Below, one piece after another: positions 45,190 through 55,457 of a DNA stretch of 64,000 nt; the first letter of the stretch is position 1, and each line of letters opens with the position of its first letter. The position numbers were made by a program, and so were the translations under genes. The notes under the pieces are model-generated. The model saw only the letters and a program-made list of their open reading frames with translations, was not told where the DNA came from and did not search any database. The stretch covers positions 434,001-498,000 of the forward strand of contig NZ_JAJIWO010000001.1 in the NCBI RefSeq assembly GCF_020880695.1. The letters are read 5' to 3'. This DNA is from Mucilaginibacter sp. UR6-11 (GTDB taxonomy: Bacteria > Bacteroidota > Bacteroidia > Sphingobacteriales > Sphingobacteriaceae).

Positions 45190-46521
45190 TTGAAACGACT
45201 AATAATTTACACCGCTTTACTTAGCTGCTTGTTTGCCTGTAAAAAACGTCAAAGCTATCCGCAGTTAAGTAATAAAGACATTGCTAAAGTATTGGATAAA
45301 ATGACGAAGTTCATGATCCATGACGTTACTAATCCGCCGTTGGCTGCACGGTTTTATTCGTATGCCTGCATTTCGGGCTACACAGTACTGTCTTTCAATG
45401 ATAAGAAAGTGCTACCATTAAAGGGGCTTTTAAATAAGTTTCCTGATATTAAAAAACCGCTTGACTCAGGCGAATACTCGCCTCAACTTAGCGCCATATT
45501 AGCAATGTGTGGTACTGCTAAAAAAATGCAGCCATCAGGCAGGCTGTTTAAAGATTTCGAAAAACTTTTTTTAGACTCATGCCGTAAAATTGGTTTTAAC
45601 GATGATGTTATTAAGCATTCGCAGTCATACGCTAACCAGGTTGTAAAACAGGTGATGTCATATGCCAAATCTGACCGCTATAACCGCATCAGTAATTATC
45701 CACGGTATACACCAATTGGTAAAGAAGGCACGTGGTATCCCACGCCACCCGCTTTCTTTGCACCGGTAGAACCCTATTTTAAAACTGTCAGGACCTTTAT
45801 TATTGACAGCTGCTCGCAGTTTAAGCCCGTACCACCGGTACCTTTTTCAAAAGACCAGAATTCAGCCTTCTTTAAAATGTTGAAAGGTAATTATATAGAT
45901 GGCGGCTCGGGCCTTACCCCAGAGCATAGAACTATTGCCGGATTTTGGGATTGTAATCCGTTTGCTATAAAAAACGAAGGCCATTTAATGGTAGGTATGA
46001 AAAAAATATCGCCGGGGGCGCATTGGATGGGTATAACCGGTATAGCTTGCCAGCAATCTAAATTGAATTTCTCCAAATCGATGGAAATTTATAGTATGGT
46101 AGCATTTGGGCTTACCGACAGTTTTATAGGCTGTTGGGATGAAAAGTACAGAAGCAATAGGATAAGGCCTGAAACTGCGATACGTAAACTGATAGACCCC
46201 AACTGGAAACCGATGCTTCAAACCCCGCCATTTCCCGAATATCCCAGCGGGCATAGCTGCGTCTCGGCCACATCATCTACTATTTTAACCTATTATTTTG
46301 GTCCTGATTACAAATTTACTGATTCAGTTGAGGAAACTTACGGATTAACACCGCGTAAGTTTACTTCTTTCAAACAAGCGGCTGCAGAAGCAGCTATGAG
46401 CCGCTATTGGGGCGGCATCCACTTTATGGATGCAGCTAATAACGGCATAACTTTGGGGCAAGGTGTGGGCAACTTTATAGTTACTAAGCTTAAAGGCCAT
46501 AATATGGTACCGGTAATGTAA
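45190..46521 (+). CDS. Vanadium-dependent haloperoxidase-like PAP2 lipoprotein
   Basis: 443 residues starting with TTG (45190), which gives a proper lipoprotein signal (MKRLIIYTALLSCLFACKK, Cys17). Phosphate/vanadate-site motifs are intact near the C-terminus: 'EYPSGHSCVSATSST' and 'SRYWGGIHFMDAANNG', with the first motif around 'KYRSNRIRPETAIRK' (K, R). The fold is shared by PAP2 phosphatases and vanadium haloperoxidases. The length and helices favour the haloperoxidase group. It is coupled to the VCBS lipoprotein gene upstream (37 bp). Confidence 0.88.
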   Translation: MKRLIIYTALLSCLFACKKRQSYPQLSNKDIAKVLDKMTKFMIHDVTNPPLAARFYSYACISGYTVLSFNDKKVLPLKGLLNKFPDIKKPLDSGEYSPQLSAILAMCGTAKKMQPSGRLFKDFEKLFLDSCRKIGFNDDVIKHSQSYANQVVKQVMSYAKSDRYNRISNYPRYTPIGKEGTWYPTPPAFFAPVEPYFKTVRTFIIDSCSQFKPVPPVPFSKDQNSAFFKMLKGNYIDGGSGLTPEHRTIAGFWDCNPFAIKNEGHLMVGMKKISPGAHWMGITGIACQQSKLNFSKSMEIYSMVAFGLTDSFIGCWDEKYRSNRIRPETAIRKLIDPNWKPMLQTPPFPEYPSGHSCVSATSSTILTYYFGPDYKFTDSVEETYGLTPRKFTSFKQAAAEAAMSRYWGGIHFMDAANNGITLGQGVGNFIVTKLKGHNMVPVM

Positions 46522-46540
46522 GTATCATAAAATTGGCAAT

Positions 46541-46580
46541 AACAAAATAGGCTACCTTTAAAAAGGCAGCCTATTTTGTT
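46541..46580. terminator. Bidirectional terminator between haloperoxidase and gap
   Basis: AACAAAATAGGCT and AGCCTATTTTGTT arms, extended by CCTTT/AAAGG with one mismatch, 20 bp after the haloperoxidase stop and 46 bp from the gap stop, which converge here. Confidence 0.85.
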
Positions 46581-46625
46581 TATATATAAATTTAAAGTTT
46601 TTTTATCCTTTAAAAGTATTTTGAT

Positions 46626-48474
<1,849 letters not shown>

Positions 48475-48475
<1 letters not shown>

Positions 48476-49461
48476 TATATGGAAAGTACCTCTACCATTT
48501 GCAACAGATCTTCTTCCAGTTTAAAGTCATGATGGCTCAATGCCTCATCAAGCGGGGTTAATTTAATGTGGTTAGCTTCCAGTCCAACCATTTTCTGGCT
48601 CTGGCCGGCAATAAGCGCGTTAACCGCGGCAAACCCTAAACGACTTCCCAATACACGGTCAAAACTGCTTGGTGCGCCCCCGCGTTGCAGGTGGCCCAGC
48701 ACGGTTACTTTTATATCGTAATTTGTTATTTCTTTTTGAACGGCTTTGGCCAGGTCATAAATACCGCCGGTTTTGTCGCCTTCGGCAACAATAACTATAC
48801 TTGACGATTTTTTGGTTGATTCGCCCCGTTTTAATTGCCTGATCAAATCATCAATAGCAGTTGATTTTTCAGGAAGCAATATTGCCTCGGCGCCGCATGA
48901 TATGCCTGCACGTAAGGCTATAGCGCCCGAGTCGCGACCCATCACCTCAACAAAAAACAAACGGTCATGCGAGTCGGCGGTATCGCGTATTTTGTCAATA
49001 GCTTCAATAACGGTATTGGTTGCAGTGTCAAACCCTAAAGTATAGGTTGAGCCGTAAAGGTCGTTATCAATCGTACCGGGTATGCCTATTACGGAGATAT
49101 CGGGATATTTTTGCGAAAAGCGTAAAGCGCCGGTAAACGTGCCATCGCCGCCAATTACTACCAAGCCCTCAATACCCTGGGCTTTTATATTTTGATAGGC
49201 AGTTTCCATTCCCTCATCGGTACGGAAAGGAAGGCAGCGTGCGGTTTTTAATATGGTACCGCCTAAATTTAAAATATTGCTTACAGAGCGGGCCTCCATG
49301 GTATACATGTCATTTTCGATCATGCCCTTATACCCCTGTTTTATACCAACAACCTCCAAGCCATTATATATCGCAGTCCTGACAACCGACCGGATACATG
49401 GGTTCATTCCCGGTGCATCGCCGCCTGATGTAAGTACCCCAATTTTCGAAATTTTGCGCAT
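48475..49461 (-). CDS. pfkA: 6-phosphofructokinase, ATP-dependent
   Basis: 328 residues. 'GVLTSGGDAPGMNPCIRSVV' at the start, 'VVIGGDGTFTGA' in the middle and 'GIPGTIDNDLYGS' with the catalytic Asp, all canonical for PfkA. 'FVEVMGRDSGAIAL' and 'VTVLGHLQRGGAPSSFDR' complete the effector/substrate sites. It commits fructose-6-phosphate to glycolysis. First gene of the pfkA / kinase / gap unit, divergent from the Nudix regulator (128 bp). Confidence 0.97.
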
Positions 49462-49589
49462 CTTTTATACCAAAAAAATTTTGCACGAATATAAGGTGTG
49501 AAAATTACACCGTTAAATTTATTTTTATTTATTTTTGGCGCCGGTAAAGCATTATCGGAATAAAATAACAACTTAATTATAACGCTATT

Positions 49590-50282
49590 TTGGAAGAAAA
49601 ACTCCCTACGTTTGAGTCGGTGTTCTCTATTGACTGTTTAATTTTCGGGTTTGAAGCAGGGGAACTTAAAATTCTTTTAATTGAACGTAACGATGAACCT
49701 TTTAAAGATTGGTTTGCTTTGCCCGGCGATATTGTAAAACAGGATGAGAGCCTTGATGACGCTGCCGACCGGATATTGTATGAACTTACCGGGCTGCGCG
49801 ACCTGCAGATGAAACAGTTCCATACTTTTGGCGAAGTTAACCGGCACCCGCAAGGCCGGGTTATTACAGTTGGTTATTATGCGCTGATCCGTATAGCCGG
49901 CCAAAAAGAACTCAGGCCTGTAAGCCAATATGCGCGCAAAGCCATTTGGCACCCGGTTAACAGTTTACCAAAACTTGCTTTTGACCATACCGAGATCTTT
50001 AACAACGGTTTCGGCAAAATACGCAGGCGTTTAAATTATCAACCTATTGCGTTTGATTTACTGCCTGAAAAATTTACCCTCACCCAATTGCAGGGACTTT
50101 ATGAAGCTATCCTTAATAAAAAGCTGGATAAGCGTAACTTCCGTAAAAAAATGCTGAGCTACGGCTTTTTGAAAGAACTGGTTGAAAAACAAAAAGGCGT
50201 ATCCTATCGCGCAGCAAAACTGTATAAGTTTGACCGGCGCAAATATGCCAAGATCTTCCAAAATGAATTAACAGCTTCCTGA
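49590..50282 (+). CDS. Nudix-type transcriptional regulator (NrtR/AraR-like) with degenerate Nudix box
   Basis: 230 residues from a TTG start. The N-terminal Nudix fold (residues 8-140) shows 'LPGDIVKQDESLDDAADRI' and 'LYELTGL'. Aligned with G-x5-E-x7-REUxEExGU, the first Gly is Asp, the Glu after Arg is Ile and one of the paired Glu is Leu, so hydrolysis is unlikely. The C-terminal third (TLTQLQGLYEAIL, KLDKRNFRKKMLSYGFL) is the winged helix of NrtR/AraR-type regulators. It faces pfkA and precedes a second kinase gene, so it may sense a sugar or ADP-ribose-type ligand and control glycolysis genes. Ligand unknown. Confidence 0.85.
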   Translation: MEEKLPTFESVFSIDCLIFGFEAGELKILLIERNDEPFKDWFALPGDIVKQDESLDDAADRILYELTGLRDLQMKQFHTFGEVNRHPQGRVITVGYYALIRIAGQKELRPVSQYARKAIWHPVNSLPKLAFDHTEIFNNGFGKIRRRLNYQPIAFDLLPEKFTLTQLQGLYEAILNKKLDKRNFRKKMLSYGFLKELVEKQKGVSYRAAKLYKFDRRKYAKIFQNELTAS

Positions 50283-50329
50283 GTAACGGAAAGCAGGTTA
50301 TTGTAATCAGAAAGAATTTATAACAACAA

Positions 50330-50371
50330 AAGGGCCGGGAACTAAGACAATAGTCTTAATTCCCGGCCCTT
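50330..50371. terminator. Bidirectional terminator between Nudix regulator and kinase copy 2
   Basis: AAGGGCCGGGA and TCCCGGCCCTT arms, extended inside by TAAGAC/GTCTTA around an AATA loop, with A and T tails. It lies between two convergent genes. Confidence 0.93.
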
Positions 50372-50392
50372 CTTATTATGTTCTCTAAAAAA

Positions 50393-51250
50393 CTATACTT
50401 CTGAAGCCAGCTCCATGTGGAATTTAACCAGGCTATCTATAGGCGAGCGGATTATGCTGCCCACTTCCATTCCGTTTTCAATAACAACCTCTTCTAAAAC
50501 ATTGCGGAAGTTATAACCAACAGAACCGATACAGTTAAATGTATATTTTTGATAATCAGGATAGTGCGTTACCAGGTTTTTAAAGAAATCTTCAAAAGAT
50601 GTTCTGACCAGGTTACGTGAGTATTGAATATTAACGTTGTTATCATAAACAAACTTGCTAAAGCTGGCGCAAAAACGGTTTGGCAAAGGCTTGGTATAAA
50701 CCTGTTCGTTAACATCATCCGGGGTTAGTTTAAACGTCTCAAAAAACAATGAACGTACCGCCTCCGGCATATAACCTCTTATATAATCAGTTAGCAATTT
50801 TTTGCCGATATAGCAACCACTGCCCTCATCACCCAGGATGTAAGCGCCCGAGTCAATGTTTTGTACAATATCTTTACCATCATAAATACAGGTATTGGTA
50901 CCGGTACCTAATATAGCGGCAAAACCAGCTGTCCGGCCCAGCAATGCACGGGCGGCGGCAAGCAGGTCATGACCAATGTTAACTTTAGCATGGGTAAAAA
51001 CCGCACTCATGGCATCTTGAACCTGTTTGCGCTTATCTTCCGTCGAGCAGCCCGCACCGTAGTAATTTACTTCCGTAATTTTGTCTTTTTCAAGATCGGT
51101 GGGTAAATTTTCATTTAGCGAATTAACAATGTATGCGATACTTGAGAAGTAAGGATTATACCCTTCAGTATTGAAATAAACTTTCTTACCATCCTCATTT
51201 AATAAACACCAGTTAGTTTTGGTTGAGCCGCCGTCAGCAATTATGATCAT
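50393..51250 (-). CDS. BadF/BadG/BcrA-type ATPase, probable N-acetylglucosamine kinase (copy 2)
   Basis: 285 residues. The ATP loop 'IIADGGSTKTNWCL' is complete, as are 'AAILGTGTNTCIYDGK' and 'GAYILGDEGSGCYIGKKLL', which resemble N-acetylglucosamine kinase. It probably phosphorylates a free amino sugar in the cytoplasm. It is a paralogue of the 47627-48475 gene, which lacks the first loop. It is transcribed alone, with a promoter region of about 215 bp before the tRNA gene. Confidence 0.85.
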   Translation of the reverse strand: MIIIADGGSTKTNWCLLNEDGKKVYFNTEGYNPYFSSIAYIVNSLNENLPTDLEKDKITEVNYYGAGCSTEDKRKQVQDAMSAVFTHAKVNIGHDLLAAARALLGRTAGFAAILGTGTNTCIYDGKDIVQNIDSGAYILGDEGSGCYIGKKLLTDYIRGYMPEAVRSLFFETFKLTPDDVNEQVYTKPLPNRFCASFSKFVYDNNVNIQYSRNLVRTSFEDFFKNLVTHYPDYQKYTFNCIGSVGYNFRNVLEEVVIENGMEVGSIIRSPIDSLVKFHMELASEV

Positions 51251-51443
51251 ACCTTTAGTTTTAAAATAGTCGCTAAATGTATAACTTCTTATTGTATTTT
51301 AAATACTTGTAACTAAAAAAATATGATTAACCTTATACTTTACATTAAGATTACGTTAATATTTTAGCCACAATAATTAATGGTGCAATAATAAAAAGTA
51401 AAAATTTCATTCTGTTTTTGAGTTGATTTTTGCATATTTGCAC

Positions 51444-51463
51444 CGCCCCGAACCATCGGGGCG
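51444..51463 (+). other. GC-rich hairpin just before the tRNA gene
   Basis: CGCCCCGA-ACCA-TCGGGGCG, a perfect 8-bp stem ending 2 bp before the tRNA acceptor stem, without a T run. It follows CATATTTG at 51433-51440, close to the TAnnTTTG box, so it may be the 5' leader of the precursor. Confidence 0.5.
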
Positions 51464-51465
51464 AT

Positions 51466-51539
51466 GGTCCCATAGCTCAGCTGGATAGAGCAACTGATTT
51501 CTAATCAGTAGGTCTCTGGTTCGAATCCAGATGGGATCA
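51466..51539 (+). tRNA. tRNA-Arg, anticodon TCT
   Basis: Cloverleaf by eye: acceptor GGTCCCA/TGGGATC (one G-T pair), D arm GCTC...GAGC, anticodon stem ACTGA/TCAGT with loop TTTCTAA (anticodon TCT, reading AGA/AGG), T arm TCTGG-TTCGAAT-CCAGA, discriminator A. CCA is not encoded directly after the discriminator. A terminator follows at once. Confidence 0.95.
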
Positions 51540-51550
51540 CACCAATCATT

Positions 51551-51586
51551 AAAAACCGTCTTTACAATAGTTTAAAGGCGGTTTTT
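51551..51586 (+). terminator. Intrinsic terminator after tRNA-Arg
   Basis: AAAAACCGTCTTTA pairs with TTTAAAGGCGGTTTTT (one G-T pair) around an 8-base loop, ending in five Ts, starting 11 bp after the tRNA. Confidence 0.9.
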
Positions 51587-51931
51587 ATGTTTCACAAAGT
51601 CGCTTTTTGCTCGAAAATCGCGGTTTTTGCTGTTAAGCAGGAAGCGAAACCCAGACAGAATGGATTTAAAAGACCGGCTAACCGGCATCAAATACAAGAA
51701 ATAATACGGGGGCTTATTAACCTTTTACTCTCCAACATACAATTGACAGTCAGCAGGTTGCAGCCGTATCATCAGTTTCTTATTGTTTAAAGCAACAAAA
51801 TCGCTAATAATTATTTATCTTTAATAAAACCATAACGCCTTTTAGGTTATTATAACCGTTAGGAAGATGTTAACCTGCATCATTTTTAATTTGCATACAT
51901 TTTAACATCAAATAGTTATTTAGTCCCCCCT
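51587..51931. other. Gap before the exopolysaccharide cluster
   Basis: 345 bp. An open frame of 67 codons (51587-51790) overlaps the terminator and looks like chance: the composition is odd and it has no recognisable domain. The rest is AT-rich and probably carries the promoter for the cluster that starts at 51932. No repeat matching the tRNA end was seen. Confidence 0.5.
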
Positions 51932-52747
51932 ATGAAACCAGTCTTTATCCCGACCTACATAAGCCATTATCTGCATATAAATCGCCAGGATAGTTCGGCC
52001 TTGCTGGCTGTTAAAAACGCCTACCAACATAACCTGCTTAAAACTAATCCAATAATATCCATTGTTATACCGGCTTATAACGAAGAGGAAAATATAGTGC
52101 CAACTTTGGCATCACTATGTAATAACCTGGTTGATAGTTCGGTTGAAATAATAGTAGTTAACAATAATTCGTCAGACAATACCGAAGAGCTTGTAAAAGC
52201 CTGCGGGGTTACCTGCATTTTGGAAACCAAACAGGGAATTACCAATGCGCGGAACGCCGGCCTTGCCCACGCCAAAGGGAAATATATTTTAAATGCCGAT
52301 GCTGATACCATTTATCCCAGAAACTGGATAGATGAAATGAGCAAGCCGCTTCTAAAAACCGATAAAATTGCTGTTACGTATGGGCGGTTCTCTTTTATCC
52401 CGACCGGTAACACCGGCCGTATCGCTTATTATTTTTATGAAACACTGGCCGATATAACCAGGTTGTATAATAATTATAAAAAAACAGAGGCGGTTAATGT
52501 ATACGGCTTCAACTCAGGATTCAGGCGCGAACAGGGATTGCTGGTTGACGGTTTTAATCATCCCCCCGGAACCAATGAAGACGGTTACCTGGCCTTGAAA
52601 TTATACAATAAAGGTTTTGGCAAAATGCACAGGGTAAGTAATTCAAATGCAATTGTCTGGACTACTGACCGAAGAATACAAATAGACGGCGGCTTATTTA
52701 AAGCGGTCGGCAAAAGGGTAAAACGTTTATTTAATATCGGAAACTAA
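51932..52747 (+). CDS. Glycosyltransferase family 2
   Basis: 271 residues. After an unusual 38-residue N-terminus, 'ISIVIPAYNEEENIVPTLASL' begins the GT-A fold, 'VVNNNSSDNTEELV' is the nucleotide loop and 'LNADADTIYPRNW' the DxD metal site. 'YGFNSGFRREQGLL' and 'GTNEDGYLALKL' (ED acceptor motif) complete the fold. It is the first gene of the polysaccharide cluster and is separated from the receiver gene by 109 bp. Sugar unknown. Confidence 0.9.
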   Translation: MKPVFIPTYISHYLHINRQDSSALLAVKNAYQHNLLKTNPIISIVIPAYNEEENIVPTLASLCNNLVDSSVEIIVVNNNSSDNTEELVKACGVTCILETKQGITNARNAGLAHAKGKYILNADADTIYPRNWIDEMSKPLLKTDKIAVTYGRFSFIPTGNTGRIAYYFYETLADITRLYNNYKKTEAVNVYGFNSGFRREQGLLVDGFNHPPGTNEDGYLALKLYNKGFGKMHRVSNSNAIVWTTDRRIQIDGGLFKAVGKRVKRLFNIGN

Positions 52748-52856
52748 TAACTAAAAAAAAATAAATTACGTAAAAGTTAATTTATTCCCGATAATTATAA
52801 AACGATTTTAACTCAACTCAAAAAACAAGCAACTCTGCACTCAAAAAATAAGCGCT

Positions 52857-53267
52857 ATGAATTTTTCAAATACAAGCAAAATTAAAATTCTAATAGTTGA
52901 GGATGATCAATTTATGCAGGCAATACTACAGAAATTTTTAAGTACAACCTACGACATTATAATCAAACACAACGGAATGGAAGCCCTGGCATTTATGCAA
53001 AACGGCGATGTACCTGATCTGATAATATCCGATTTAAATACGCCTAAACTTAGCGGCCTCGATTTGATTAAACAGGTTAAACTAAGTGATTTTTTTAATT
53101 CAGTACCCATAATTATCTTATCGGGCGAGGAAAGTTCCGAAAAAAGAATTGCCTGTTTGGATAGCGGGGCGGATGATTTTATAGTAAAACCCTTTAACCC
53201 CGGCGAACTTGGATCAAGGATAAAGGTTGCTTTAAGACGGAGCGGCAGGCTTATCTCAAATTTATGA
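52857..53267 (+). CDS. Stand-alone response-regulator receiver protein
   Basis: 136 residues, receiver domain only. All key residues are present: acidic triad E15/D16/D17 (ILIVEDD), phospho-acceptor D59 (DLIISDLNTPKLSG), switch Ser at 89 (IIILSGEE) and Lys111 (DFIVKPFN). No output domain follows. Its TGA overlaps the ATG of the sugar-transferase gene (ATGA), so the two are made together. No histidine kinase is in the window. It probably acts by binding a partner, the neighbour transferase being the obvious candidate. Confidence 0.92.
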   Translation: MNFSNTSKIKILIVEDDQFMQAILQKFLSTTYDIIIKHNGMEALAFMQNGDVPDLIISDLNTPKLSGLDLIKQVKLSDFFNSVPIIILSGEESSEKRIACLDSGADDFIVKPFNPGELGSRIKVALRRSGRLISNL

Positions 53268-54460
53268 GCGATGAAAGTTTATTGAAAACCACGCCGATAA
53301 TTGCTGTTATAGGGTTTAATGCCGAATTTACCGCAACGTTTAAGCAATGCAATTTTGGCGACAGGCAGCTAATGCATTTTGATAACGGGATGAAGATGGC
53401 CTCGGCCTGGGTAACCGACGGATTGAATATCGTTTCCATTATTTCTAACAGTGAGATCATGGCTCCGGCCGGCCTGACATTAATAGAGACGCTTAAAAAG
53501 AAGAATCTGCCTTCGGTACCGTTCTTCCTTATTGTAAATCACTTAAACGTTAATTTACGTCAGCTGGCGCTTACAGGCGGGATAACAGATGTTTTCAAAA
53601 TTTCGCTAAGGGCGGACCGCATTGAAAAAAGGGTGAATTTTTTAATCGATAACTGGACCGAGATAAGGAATAATTTGGCATCGGGTGTTAACCAGATCAA
53701 AAACATCAATATTGGTAAAAGAATTTTTGATGTCTTTTTCGCCGGTTGTGCCCTGCTGGCGCTTTCACCACTGTTTTTAATCACCTATATCCTCATCAGG
53801 TTAGAGTCAAAGGGCCCGGCATTTTACTATTCGCTGCGCGTAGGCACCGGTTACCGGGTTTTTAAATTTTACAAATTCAGGTCGATGTATGTTAACGCAG
53901 ACCAGCGTATAAAAGATCTGAAACATTTAAACCAATATGACATTGATGCCGCAACCGAAACGAAAGAACCGGTTTTAACAAATAGTTTATGTGATGAATG
54001 CCTGGCGTATGGCAAATGCCAATATCCTTTTTACGCCGATAACGTTAAATTGTGCGAAAAAGACTTCAGGTTTTCGAAAAAAGCAAAATCAGGCTCGGCA
54101 TTTTTCAAGATTAAAAACGATCCGCGGATAACAAAGGTGGGGAACTTTATAAGGAATACCAGTATTGATGAATTACCGCAGCTTTGGAATGTCATTATCG
54201 GTGATATGAGCATTGTGGGTAACCGGCCCTTGCCTTTATATGAAGCTGAAAAATTAACTACAGATAAATATATACTGAGATTTGCCGCACCCGCCGGCAT
54301 CACCGGATTATGGCAGGTAGAAAAACGGGGGAAGGGAGAAATGAGTGAGGAAGAAAGGCTTATGCTTGATAATATATATGCACAGAACCACAGCCTAAAA
54401 AATGATTTGAAATTAATTTTAAAAACAATCCCGGCATTATTTCAAAAAGAAAATGTATAA
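53264..54460 (+). CDS. Priming sugar transferase (phosphoglycosyl transferase) with N-terminal pseudo-receiver
   Basis: 398 residues. Residues about 10-130 follow a receiver fold, but where the phospho-Asp should be there is Asn62 (IISN, eight residues before the conserved Gly70-Leu71), so it cannot be phosphorylated normally. A membrane helix lies at about 153-180 and is followed by the bacterial sugar-transferase domain: FKFYKFRSM, DPRITKVGNFIRNTSIDELPQ, GDMSIVGNRPLP, GITGLWQVEKRGK. Between FRSM and DPRIT about 75 residues are inserted with Cys243, 246, 252 and 264. The enzyme loads the first sugar phosphate on undecaprenyl phosphate. It is coupled to the receiver gene upstream. Confidence 0.9.
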   Translation: MSDESLLKTTPIIAVIGFNAEFTATFKQCNFGDRQLMHFDNGMKMASAWVTDGLNIVSIISNSEIMAPAGLTLIETLKKKNLPSVPFFLIVNHLNVNLRQLALTGGITDVFKISLRADRIEKRVNFLIDNWTEIRNNLASGVNQIKNINIGKRIFDVFFAGCALLALSPLFLITYILIRLESKGPAFYYSLRVGTGYRVFKFYKFRSMYVNADQRIKDLKHLNQYDIDAATETKEPVLTNSLCDECLAYGKCQYPFYADNVKLCEKDFRFSKKAKSGSAFFKIKNDPRITKVGNFIRNTSIDELPQLWNVIIGDMSIVGNRPLPLYEAEKLTTDKYILRFAAPAGITGLWQVEKRGKGEMSEEERLMLDNIYAQNHSLKNDLKLILKTIPALFQKENV

Positions 54461-54536
54461 CGGGGTTGGAAAATCAAGTTTTAGGCGAACCAAATTATTC
54501 AGTTGATAAACAGGTGTAATTTCCATTCTGATCTTA

Positions 54537-55457
54537 ATGAAACTTGTATCCATCATAACGGTTAATTTTAATCAAAGTAAGGTAACAGAAGCGCTTTTAA
54601 AGTCAATCTATGCTACCACTACCTATAAGCGCCTTGAAATTATTGTTATTGATAACGGTAGCAAGATTAATGCGACACCTGACTTGAAAACGACCTATCC
54701 TGACGTGATATTTATTCGTTCGGATATTAATCTGGGCTTTGCGGGTGGAAACAATTTAGGCGTAGCCGCAGCCAAAGGCGATTACCTGTTTTTTGTAAAC
54801 AACGATACCGAATTTACACCGGGCCTTATCGAAAACCTGGTTGCTGTGCTTGATAAACATGAACTTGTGGGGATGGTGTCGCCAAAGATCAGATATTTTG
54901 ATCAGCCTGATATGTTACAATATATGGGTTATACCGGAATGAATTATTTTACGGCACGCAACAACTGTATCGGGCAATATGAAACTGATAACGGGCAATA
55001 CGATAATTTAACCGGCGAAACCGGATATGTACACGGCGCTGCCATGATGGTAAAAAAAGAATGTATTGAAAAAGCCGGCCCTATGGCCGAAAACTTTTTT
55101 TTGTATTATGAAGAACTGGACTGGTGTGATCATATCAAAAAGGCGGGTTACCAGATATGGCTGGTAACTAATGCACTTATCTATCATAAAGAATCTGTTT
55201 CTGTTGGGAAAAACAGCGCTTTAAAAGAATACTTTATGAACCGTAACCGGATCCTTTTTATCAGGCGCAATGCGCCCGCATTGGCAAAGATCATATTCTA
55301 TTTTTATTATCTGCTGGTTGTATCTCCCCGTAATATATGGCAATACCTTAAAACCGGGCATAGCGGTTACATTAAATGGTTAGTAAAAGCAATATGGTGG
55401 AACATTACCGAAAAAAAGAACAGCAGAAATCTGGGATATCCGATAAATAAATTATGA
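54537..55457 (+). CDS. Glycosyltransferase family 2 (rhamnosyltransferase-like)
   Basis: 306 residues. 'VSIITVNFNQSKVTEALLKSI' at the start, 'NLGFAGGNNLGVAAAKGDYLFFVNNDTEFTPG' with the DxD-type site, and 'YYEELDWCDHIKKAGY' as the acceptor motif. This is the wbbL/rhamnosyltransferase-like GT2 group. Cytoplasmic face of the membrane. It overlaps the next gene by 4 bp. Confidence 0.92.
   Translation: MKLVSIITVNFNQSKVTEALLKSIYATTTYKRLEIIVIDNGSKINATPDLKTTYPDVIFIRSDINLGFAGGNNLGVAAAKGDYLFFVNNDTEFTPGLIENLVAVLDKHELVGMVSPKIRYFDQPDMLQYMGYTGMNYFTARNNCIGQYETDNGQYDNLTGETGYVHGAAMMVKKECIEKAGPMAENFFLYYEELDWCDHIKKAGYQIWLVTNALIYHKESVSVGKNSALKEYFMNRNRILFIRRNAPALAKIIFYFYYLLVVSPRNIWQYLKTGHSGYIKWLVKAIWWNITEKKNSRNLGYPINKL

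Noticed and set aside
51587..51790. 67-codon open frame right after tRNA-Arg, as a possible integrase remnant
   Set aside because: It overlaps the tRNA terminator, matches no integrase motif, and no direct repeat of the tRNA end is seen nearby.
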